From: Watersipora subatra
Taxonomy: Eukaryota > Bryozoa > Gymnolaemata > Cheilostomatida > Watersiporidae
Reading direction: 5' to 3'
Length of the DNA: 64,000 bases
Assembly (NCBI RefSeq): GCF_963576615.1
Contig: NC_088708.1
Coordinates: 51,013,196-51,077,195 of the forward strand
A program made the translations under genes and the position numbers. Shown here in pieces: positions 51,226 through 62,400 of this stretch. Positions within the stretch are counted from its first letter, which is position 1. The number at the start of each line of letters is the position of its first letter. The notes beneath the pieces are model-generated. The model ran no database searches, was not told the origin of the DNA, and saw only the letters and a list, made by a program, of their open reading frames with translations.

Positions 51226-52649
51226 AATTTTTGTAATAAAAGAGTTCCCACACCTTTCCTTCTTTCTAGAAGGGTGTAGTGGGAAAATTTTAGATTAGAT
51301 ATGAAGACCTGGAGGCCGCGAAGAAAATAGTTTTTCAAGTTTGGCAAGGTTACATGTTAATGTTTCTCTAGCTTTGAATTCTGAATCAGATGCAACAAAA
51401 AGTACAATTCAACCATATATTGCTAAATGTCTACCGCATAGGAGCGTAACGAAACTTTACCGCTGTATTACCTACTATCACTACTAACCAATTTGGTTAC
51501 TCCTGCCATTTCAGCTGCACACTACCACAATATAAGGTAGTATTGTGGTCGAGGATAGCAGTAAAGTTGTACTGTTTACAGTATTACCAATAAGTTTCCA
51601 CGGAACAAAAACAGTAAGCCCAACAGTACAGAATTCTTTTTCTGCTGCAAATTAAGTCTAGCAATGATAATGTTCCGGATAAGTTAACTAATCCAATACA
51701 TTCATATCAAAAACATCGGATTGTTCGCTCATAGACGGCAACATTAGCCGGCATAAACGAGCTACACAAAAACACGGATTGTTATGTCTATGGACAAGTT
51801 TCGTTTTGGCAACAGTATAGGCGAAATATAACGTTTTATCCCATCTATAAGTTGAAGTTTTATACAGAGTTGTCTCGTCGTTTTCGGTTTAGTCTGAGAC
51901 TCAAACAGAGCTCATCGCAAAATCATACGAAAGCTGGGTAGTTTTATGTAACTTATTGGCGGAGGTATAAATTTAACATATTTGGTTAGCCCAAGTTTTA
52001 AGACATAGGTTTCATCGATGTACTTATATGAAAACTTAATAACAACTACATATTTCCGAATATGTTTCATGAACGGTCTAAGCCTTAGATTAATACAGCT
52101 AGTTGACTTGCGTAGATATGTTGCCTGAGCATCTCCTAATATGCTAGAGGTAAATATTTTACACACAAACCTTAGTGGTTGTTTCAAAATTTAAAAGACA
52201 TGAAATATGCGTAATATCGTGTATTAAAATTATGGCTGTTACAGGAAAAAGAAAGAGCGTCAGCTGTAATAATAATCATCAACTATTTGCTTATTTTTAT
52301 GCTCATGTATATATTTTTATAATTTGACGGATCGATGCCTTTGATGTAAATATTTTTAGTTATTCACTAGTGGAGGTGATATAATTTTTGATTTATTACT
52401 GTGTAACTCTATTTTAATCTTTTGTTTAAGTATAAATATGATTAAATTTCATTAGAGTATGGATAGCAGTAGATAGCGATATCTTAATTTACTGATAGAG
52501 TATTTCATCGTATTTAGACTATTGGTCACATTTTAGGCAACTACGGTGGCGACCAGTGTCAAATATCTTATTTAGCCTATGGCTTGCATATCGTAATAGT
52601 TGTGAGGTGTTTTTCCTGCTAGCATTCGTGAGTAGAGTTGGTCATCGTC
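51226..52649. other. Intergenic sequence between the LINE fragment and the element upstream of ZRANB1
   Basis: No gene was recognised. There is a small hairpin at 51534-51549 (ACCACAATA...TATTGTGGT) and a flanking imperfect inverted repeat (AACTTTACCGCTGT near 51455 and its counterpart near 51570), possibly a decayed MITE. The ZRANB1 promoter and first untranslated exon probably lie in or near this stretch. Confidence 0.4.
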
Positions 52650-53248
52650 CATACCTGCCAACCGTGGAGTGGAAAAAGGAGTGAGAGTCTATTTTGGATG
52701 CAATGAAAACGCGAGGATTTGATAGGTGGGGTAAATTTTCATAGCGTATAAAAACACCACAACGAAAGATAATATAACTGCGTATGGAAACCACATGTCG
52801 TAGAGAGATTATTGATAGATGAGAATGCCACAAATATGTTTATACATAGTTGTTTATTAGTAGTAAGTATGTACTTACTCGATAGTAATAGTACACTTGT
52901 AATTAGCCCCAGGGGCCTTGAGAAAGTGCCTCAGAAGTAAAAATTTGGTTAATACTATGATTTACCTAGATTCCAGCATTAGGCTGAGTTATGTTTCAGT
53001 CTATGTATATGATTACTACTTGAAGATTGAGGCAAAAAAAAAGTTTGATTGGGTAAAAGGGGCAATTGCGTAAAACGGGCTTGAGATGCATGAGGCATGG
53101 GACAATTGCGTGAGGCATGGGGCAATTGCGTGAGGCATGGGGCAATTGCGTGAGGCATGGGGCAATTGCATGAGGCATGGGGCGATTGCGTGAGGCATGG
53201 GGCAATTGCGTGAGTCTCGTGCCCAATGCGTGAGAGTTGGCAGGTATG
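52650..53248. mobile_element. 599-bp MITE-like element, 13-bp TIRs, perfect 8-bp target duplication
   Basis: The ends are CATACCTGCCAAC at 52650-52662 and its exact complement at 53236-53248. TCATCGTC flanks both sides (52642-52649 and 53249-53256). The 8-bp duplication points to the hAT or P type superfamilies. It has no transposase. A 20-bp tandem array occupies the right end and shares GCGTGAG with the subterminal sequence. The insertion ends 198 bases before the ZRANB1 start codon. Confidence 0.9.
53085..53230 (+). repeat. 20-bp tandem repeat inside the MITE
   Basis: About seven copies of GTGAGGCATGGGGCAATTGC with rare single-base changes. The last units grade into the element's right end (CAATGCGTGAGAGTTGGCAG). 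Confidence 0.93.
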
Positions 53249-53446
53249 TCATCGTCTTACACAATCACATCGATTTGCAAAAATTGTTTTATATTTTTTA
53301 CACTGCTCTGTGGGATGAACTTTAAAAGTTGCTATTTGGCAAATGGGAATATTTTATTGAAAGAAATAATGAGGAATATCTGTATCTATTATACTTTGTT
53401 GTTCTGTTGGACATGTCGTTTTACATCACTTTTTAGTGAACTTGAA

Positions 53447-56400
53447 ATGGCTGATGAGACAAAACCAAAGTGGGATTGTGAATACTGCACCTATCAAAAC
53501 TGGGATACAGCAAAAAAATGCACTATTTGTTCAGCTCAGCGTCCTCCAAAGTTTATTACAGAGAGCCCTCAATGCCCCGATATCTATCAGGTGGCTTCAC
53601 TCAATGACAACAATCAATCGGTTCAAAGACGAAATGTGGATACAAACAAATGGGCGTGTCCAAAGTGCACATATTTAAACTATCTGAAAGCTAAGAAGTG
53701 CACCGTATGCTTGACACGTAAACCTAGCACAGATTCATCTAGCAGTATAGCAATGATTCTTGAGCCATTGACTATCAACACAAACAATGTCAATGATGAT
53801 CAACAGGCAGAGGTATATTCACCTAGCTCTCAAATGGGGGTGAACTGTGCATCACCTAATGACAATCAGGCTGCTTCTAATAAACGGAATTCGCCAGGAA
53901 GCTCGGGAAATTCTGATTCAAATAATGATCGCAATCGATCATATGTATCATCAATCTTTAAAAACTATCAAAATAAGTGGTGTTGCATCGTATGTACTTA
54001 TGAAAATTGGCCCAAATCTAATCGCTGTGTACTTTGCGGTAATCAACGAAGTCCAAGTATCAAGGATCTTAGTCAATCATGTAGTCTTAGTCCCGTATCG
54101 AGTCATCAATATTCTCCTCCAAACTCACCACGCGGTGCTGCCGCTAGCATTCCTTCCAAAAAATCAAGCAAAAAGATAGATCATAATCATGCTCTGCAGC
54201 GGATTCATGGAAAGCTGTCAGAAATCGACTGGCTATGGTTAAAGGCATGTCTAGGCATATATGATGGTGATCGAATGGCTGTTGATGCTTTTTTGACATG
54301 TGGAGGTGATGTTGCCCGACAGCTTTCTTCCGAAGAGGCTAGTCTTGTCGGAGATGGCAAAAAATTTAAGAAAGGAGCTACGTTGCTTCACATTGCCCTT
54401 CAATCACAGAGGGAAGACATCATAACCCTTTTGCTCACAGCCAGTGTAACTAGCCAAACTAAGAAGCGGTTACCACCCCATACTTGTCCCGATCTAGCAA
54501 ATGAGATACTCAGAACTGTTGCTTGTTCTCTTCGACAGAGGAAAGGCAATTTTCCCTGTTTTTTTTTCACAGAATGTGTTACTTTTGCTTTACCTGGAGG
54601 TGAGTGAATTCTATCAACTGCTATTTGTGTTTTCTGTTTCATGAAGATGTTCCTTTATTGGACTAATGTAATTAAATCGCATCTCAGAGCCAACTTGAAC
54701 ACAATTAGAGATTTTGGTACCTAGTTCCATTCAATATTGATTCACTTTTTAATCTCTAGAAAATGAATTATTTTACAGATATTGAGGATTTATTGCCATC
54801 TATAGAAAAACAGTTACTTAGAGATATATTGGATCAAGACGTCCAACGAGGTAGGTAAATAAGAGGAAGATTTGATTATTTCAGTTTTCTATCTGATCTG
54901 AAATGGCGATTATTTTTACAGGACAACATCTACCAATAATATCGGTGATATTAATATGTTTAATATTATTAATATGTAATAATAGTAATAAGTAATATCT
55001 ACTAAAGTCGTATTGGGGAAGTAATATCTAGGAGCGTCACAATTGACTTCAATAAATTTCAGTCTCTGACTATAGTTGACCCGTAAATACCTGAGCATAT
55101 ACTTGTGTAGAACGATTTTATAAGCTTACCATCAAGCATGTTATGGCAGTAAAATTACTACCCAAGCATTTAATTGAATTTCCCGTTTCAAAATTTTTTA
55201 CAAGTTATTAATTCGACTATTACCATTTGTTTAAATGTTAGATATTGGAAATCTTATGTATGTTAGCCCCAAAACAGTGTTGTTACAGGTAACGGTGTTG
55301 TTACAGGTAACGGTGTTGTTACAGGTAACGGTGTTGTTACAGGTAACGGTATTGTTACAGGTAACGGTGTTGTTACAGGTTATGGTGTTGTTACAGGTAA
55401 CGGTGTTGTTACAGGTAACGGTGTTGTTACAGGTAACGGTATTGTTACAGGTAACAGTGCTGTTACAGGTAACTGTGCTGTTCCAAATAATAGTAAAACA
55501 ATAAAAGTAGACCAGTTGTTTTTCTAACATTTTTTATTGCTATAAGCACAATGGCTTCATATATATATGGTAATACCTTTTTTAGTGTATATCACGAGAA
55601 AGACTCGCCAATCATTTGTTATTTGAGCATTTGTTTCAAAACAAATTTAAAGCAGAATAAAGCATTTGCAGTCACCTCATAGCATCTTAATTGCATCCAG
55701 TACATATTTTCATGTTGAATCAGGTTGTTTTTATTAGCCAATCAGATTAGATGATCAGATAATCAAATCCTTTCAGTTCACTTGGTTTGAGATTGGAGTT
55801 ATCTAAAGTTTTTGCTATAGCTATTTCCAATCATTTGTCTTCTTATTGCTGTTTGTAATTAATTTGTTAAAATAACATTTGCATTCCAATATATTTCAGT
55901 ATTTCAAAATATACTAGTTATAACGTAAATATTTTAGTTATAACGTAAATATTTTAGTTATAATGTAAATACATATACTAGTTATAATGTAAATTTGTTA
56001 GTCCGAAAGTTGATGGAAATTTTATTCGCCAAGATAAAGCGGTGTTATGATTGAGCCAGTGTGATATTAGGACGCAGGACACTTTAGCGAACATTCACAT
56101 TTGAAATGCTCCATTCGTAGGATTTCCATAGTTTCTCAACCTCTTGTATTTTCAAACTCTTTGTTCGCTAGAAAAGTAGGACTGTGTATCCGCTCGCGCA
56201 TAACTCTAGCATGCCAACCCTGAGGGAATATTCAACATTGCGCTAGAGATTATATTAATTCGTTCATGCCATCGACTAGCTCCTAACGGTTGATTTGGTT
56301 TTCTCAGTACCCTTTGATCAAATAGTGGGATTGCCTATAACAACTCCCTGGGACTCCCCATAAGATGATAAGTGAACAAAGGAATGGGCTATGGACAATG

Positions 56401-59400
56401 TTAGATAAGCTGTTGTTGGCAAATGCCACTGTTAAATCACATAGTAGGGTATCCTTGCTAGTTCACTTTCAGTCTGAGGCGTGTGAATAGCCAATTTATG
56501 GGTTTACTCGATGAGTAAGGTGATTAACGGTGAGGATGTGAGGTGCCAGTAATGGCCTGCCTATAGTGCAGGTAGATGCAGTCCCGAGACTAGACTGCTA
56601 CTAGCGGTACATGGCGTATTACTCATTCATCCATGTGTGAATGACCAGCGTATAACTTATTGATAGTCTCTCAACCCAACTGCTTAGCTTTATTGATTTC
56701 TATTGAATTATGCAGGCTAGTCAACTATGCGTAAAGATACAATGATGTTGGTATTGTGTGGTTTTCTTTGATTTGCTGAAAAATGACGGCTGCTGATAAG
56801 ATGTCCTGTTGTGTTCCTTAGCAGATACCTGCAGGTTCCGTCATTTAAAGTGAGTCATCACATACCCTGAGGCGACCCTGTCAGTAATATTGGAAGTTCT
56901 TGCTAACTCAGAAAGTCGATGTGCGCCAACTGCACGATTGTATAGATCATTAGCATACCTTGTTCAATAGTGGGTGATAGAATAGATAAGTACTGTTACA
57001 GGAAGTGTTGCAGTCACTAAATCTCAGTAGGCCATATGAGATAAATGTTTTTATTACTCTTAGTGATTGCTGAAATAGTCAAGCCATTGCTGCTTAGGTT
57101 CTAAGGTAGTTTCACTACACTTGCCATCTTTTATTTATAATCTTAATAAATAAAATAAATCATAATAAATAAAATTAATAATCCCCGTCTATCATTATGC
57201 GTATGTGTTGGTTCGCATAAACGCTATGCATTTCAACGTTTTTGGTCTGATTTCCTCCAAACTCTACACGAATATGCTCGGTGCCTTCCACCAGGGTACT
57301 AAATATATTTGGTTTCAAAACTCCATAAGGTTATAGAGAACCAGCTTCTTAAGCAGCCATCTGCTGGCTACCTGATTGAATATGAAAGAAGTCCAGGGCA
57401 TCTCCAGGCTTTCTACTTGTAGTTCATTGAAAGACAAAATTGCTAGTCACCAAAATAAATGGCCGTTTTATTTTGGTAGAATCGACCCGCTGTACCTAAC
57501 TATTTCAGTAAAATACAAGCTAAGGCATATCTACCTGCAGTACCCAACTATTTCAGTAGAATACAAGCTAAGGCGCATCTACCTGTAGTACCCAACTATT
57601 TCAGTAGAATACAAGCTAAGGCATATCTACCTGCAGTACCCAACTATTTCGGTAGAATACAAGCTAAGGCGCATCTACCTGCGGTACCCAACTATTTCAG
57701 TAGAATACAAGCTAAGGCGTATCTACCTGTAGTACCCAACTATTTCAGTAGAATACAAGCTGAGGCGTATCTACCTGTAGTACCTAACATTTAGGGTGAA
57801 ATAGCTCAATGTCATTCATGGTGCTCTTTTAAAATTGAAAGAATGGTTTGTATGATGTTCACAGTTACTGTTGTCCAGAGACCTACTAGTGGGCACACAT
57901 CAGGTCATTCTATGTTCCAATGGTAATGTTGGAACTTGTGTGAAACTAATGTCCTTCTCACGGACTGAATGGATGATAATAATAGATCTTATATAATATT
58001 TACTATGTTTATTTCCTCCTGGGTATCAGTTGTCCTACTCATGCACCGGTTTTTCAACTACGTGGTCTAATCAATAATCATGGCATATTCATTAAAGTTC
58101 TTCTCAAAATTGTATGCATCACCCTGGACGTTCTGCTTATTTGGGGTTACCATGATGTATAGTTTACCAGAAGCATGTTTTTATCTCGCAGAGTTGGAAA
58201 TTGAAGAGTCTACCATAAACTGGAGCCTCGAGTTGTGTGAGACATACGGCAGTCGGCTCTATGCTCTCTGGAACCGTAGCTCGGGGGATTGCTTGCTAGA
58301 CTCGGTGTTGCAGGCTACATGGGGAGTTTTTGACAAGGACAATACTCTAAGGCTATCTCTGTTTGACAGCTTGTCTGAAGGAGAACGAACGTATGTCGTG
58401 GATTGTTTGAACAATATTCAGATAAGAGAAAGACCGCTTTTTGTGTATAATCTAGCATGTCCTGTGAAGCTGATGGATGTACAGCGTGAACAACTTTGCC
58501 TTTGTGACATTAGGGTCTTTTGCTATGAGATGTTGGAAATGTTCATGTTTTCCTTATGCATTCTTTTAGTATCAGTGGTTATACTCGTGTCATTGCTGGA
58601 ATTACACGTGTTTATTATTACACGTGGAATTATGTGTGGCTTACAGCCTAGTCATAACTGCTATGACCCGTGTCTCTATGATACACTCCAGCTATTACTA
58701 GTCACTTCACATGTGCCCACACACCACATCAATACCGTAGCTAGAATTACACCTTCCTGTAGGTTGTCTTTGACACAAGGATGTAGTTTGTAGTCCTTGT
58801 TGCCCAGTTAGTATGATTTGTGACTCTGCATTGTACATAGTCTGTAGTTAGGTTAAAAAGTTGTATAGCTGCCAAAATAGTATGACATGTGTATGCAGGT
58901 GGCGCCTTGCTCGTAGCCAATACCAGAGGTGTCATAAGGTTATACTATACGTTTATTCAAGTAGTATGGCGTGTGCTTGTCAATTTTGTTTTGTCCATAA
59001 TCAGTATAAAAATATGTCCATCAGCCATAGTCTGACAGGTAACTGCAGGTTAATTTCCTACTATTAGTATGGAGACTGCCAGAATTTCATATCACTGCTA
59101 CAAATGGAAATGTATTTTTCTACAATGTACAGCCTATCTGTATGAGCGAGTACAACATGCAGCTGTAAGTTACACCTTACCCTTAGGCTGAGACTACAAT
59201 GTAAAGTATATTTAATTTATTGTAATAGTAGGCACTGTGTTTACTGCAGGTTCTACCCTCGATGGAAAGAGTATGAAAACAGGCAGGCTGAGATGTACCA
59301 GTTTTCTCTGGAGGAAGAGCAGTGGGACCAGGACTGGTCATACATTCTTAGTCTAGCCAGGCAGCCAGGTACTGCGTTGTCTCACTTAGTCTTTCTGTGT

Positions 59401-62400
59401 GTTTTGTTGTCCGTGCCGATGTCACTCTTGGTTACCTAGGGTTCCTTTACGCCGGGCTGTTTCGAATTGTCGGTGACAAAAATCTCAAATAGGATGTTGT
59501 TTTAATTGTGCTTAAATAATCAGTGATAATCGATCTGTTTTAATGCCAATGGCAGATCATGATGTTTTTTACTGCGATTAGACATTTTTTATTCAATAAG
59601 GCTATGTCCACCTCTACCCACTCAGGTGGAGAGCTCAGGCAGCAATGACGATTTAGACAACGTTTTACAAGCCAAAACACCAGTGATCACTCCAATATAA
59701 CCACTTGTGGCAAAAAAGTTGCATATATGTGTCATGATCACAGAAACCATGGTTAAGTCGGAATTATAAGTTTTAGAGTTATCTAAATTAGCAGAAGGAG
59801 AAAATTCTCGCAGTTATTTTACAAAAAAAATTTTGTTTTTAGCTTAATTACAGCAGATTTTATGGTCAAAAAACTGAATGCACGTTTACCATTAGTGCGA
59901 AAACATAGTTCCGAGAAAACTGGCGTTAAAGTTTGAGAAACGAAAATCAATGCACAATTTTGTTTACATTTCAAAACGTCATAGCAACCAATATCAAGAA
60001 GTTGTTCTATTTATCTAGATTTCTGTATTTCTATCAAAAAATTATGCTGAATTTAAAAATCTAAACAGATTTTAGCTGGTTGTCATAAAATAACTGTATA
60101 TTTATTAGAAAATGTATTACTTAATTTTACAGATTTTAAAAACGGTTTGGCAGTATCGCGATATTGGGCACAGCCAAATCATCAACAAAATCTTTAGAAA
60201 AATAACAACAGAAACATATTGCACACCATCGGTCACTATATGCTTTGATCTTGTAAATTCGAATAATTATTCTTATAATTAAATCTGATATTCTTATAAA
60301 ATCGAATAATTATTTTTACAATTAGATATTGTAATAATCTTGAAGAATCGTTAGGAAAATAGCATCGTAATTCCCTTTACTTTCACTGCTTTTGACATCA
60401 GTTGGAATACCAAAGTACTCATATAAGTGTCCAAAATGTCAAAGTTATCTTTAAAATCGGCAAAAAAGAAATGATTATATTTATCGGACGCCATTTTTCA
60501 GTACTTCCTGTTTAGCATAGCAACGGTTTTAAGGGGGGTTTCTGAAGATTAAATACTTCTATTGGCTAAACTGACTTCAGATTCAGAAAGATCACTTTTT
60601 GATTGGTCCAGATGCACGTGTTACAAAAATCGTTACCAATATTATAAATTCAGTTAGTGCAACTTTAAGGTCGGATAACTCAACTTCGTGATTTGCGACT
60701 TAACCATGGTTTCTGTGACCGCGGCCCATATATACACTTTCGTTTCAACACTGGTTGTGTATAGTACAGTGCACCCTCGAGATACGATGTTAATCCGTTC
60801 CAGGGTTGGCATCGTATGGTGAAAAAATCGTATATCGGGGTATAGAGACCATTGTAATTATACAATGCAAACACCCCCTGGTCAAAATCGTCTATTCTTT
60901 TTTATAAAAATGTGTACATATTGACAATTAGCAACAACATAGTATGTTATCTTTAGTAATTATAGTTACTTACAGTAACTGTATTGTATTTAGTGTATTT
61001 TAATGGTTATGATCTGCAATAAAACGCAAAATTATAATGTGTGTACCAAATGTAGTACGTACGGTAAGGAGTTCTTTCCTTCAAAAGGTACGCATAACAT
61101 AAACTTTGAATTCACTTCAAGTAAGTTTAGCTTGCTAAGCCTACACTTAAAACTAAGTTTTAGTATGTATTTTGAACTATTTTACTGAATTTCAACTTTT
61201 TATCACAAAATTTTATCCTTCAGCAGTTCCTATCAGGCTATCTTCACTTTCACTATAAACTTTAGCCTATCTGGTTGAAACCTTTTTCAACCTAAATCAA
61301 TAATGCCGAGCGATGCAGTTATAGAAAGTGGCCTCTCGCACACTTGACCATTTAATGGCTACCGAAAAAAAAATTATATTTTCTATACTGGACGTACATA
61401 CCTTTGGAGTAACGTGGCTTTAGCTGGTACATGTAGCGGGTAAAGCAGAGAGGAGGCAAAAACGTATCATGCTAATTATGGTGCTGTACACTTGAAAATA
61501 AATTTAAAACGTAATGAATTGGAATTTCTTAGCACGCTAAAAGAAGTTGTCCATTCCTGTCCAATTTTTCTACGAAAACATTGATGGTGCAATGCAGAAA
61601 ATCGCTAGCTAGCGCTTATAAAAGGATCCAGAGAATGTGGTACAGTAGTTTGTCTTGTATGAAATGTGCACAAGAATCAATGTAACCATACATACAAAGT
61701 TTGTACGTATTTATACCCTATGAGGGGACAAGGCTTTAGCAAGTTTCAGAAAGTGATGTGGATGCGTCAACTATCTTGAGTAGCTAGTTATATGAGTTGC
61801 ATACATACATACATACATACATACATACATACATACATACATACATACATACATACATACATGCATACGATGAATTGTATTCACGTAGAAGATAACAAGC
61901 CCATATGCAACGACATGGTTAAACAAGAAAATATAACATAAAATCAAAAAGAAACAAATAAAATGAATAAAATATGAAAAACATGCCACACAAGAGATAA
62001 ATAATATATATTATACATGCATTGTTTTAATGTACCAGTCCACATCTGTAAATTAAACACCTGAAATATTTCTGCGAATGTGGGATTTTCAGTATCTTCT
62101 ACATCCTCGCCTTTACTAAATGGTTACTCCTTTTGAATGCTGATCGCGTGCATGACCTAGCTCATTCAAATCGTCAGTCAGAAGCTCTTTCTTGTGCTTG
62201 CTTTAATGGAGTTCTTGTTTTAATAATAATTGCAAATGCTGATTGGTTGCGATCATATTCCTTGACAATGTTAATAATACGGGTCTTTCCTCTTACTTAT
62301 GACATCCAACTTTATTGACATAGAAATCATTTTTCCTTTGTTTTGTAACGTTTGTATCGGTGTCAGATTCCATAGATAACGAATTAAATGTAGATAGTTG

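Noticed and set aside
51440..51590. MITE with imperfect inverted repeats around AACTTTACCGCTGT
   Set aside because: The arms are too diverged and no target duplication was found; it is noted only as possible decay.
53237..53446. Upstream Met as the ZRANB1 start
   Set aside because: The open frame continues upstream, but the homologous N-terminus starts at 53447. The upstream residues are hydrophobic with no family match, and a splice acceptor lies between.
58080..58191. Start of a separate gene before the OTU exon
   Set aside because: The frame only becomes protein-like after the CTCGCAG acceptor at 58191, where it joins the previous exon in phase.
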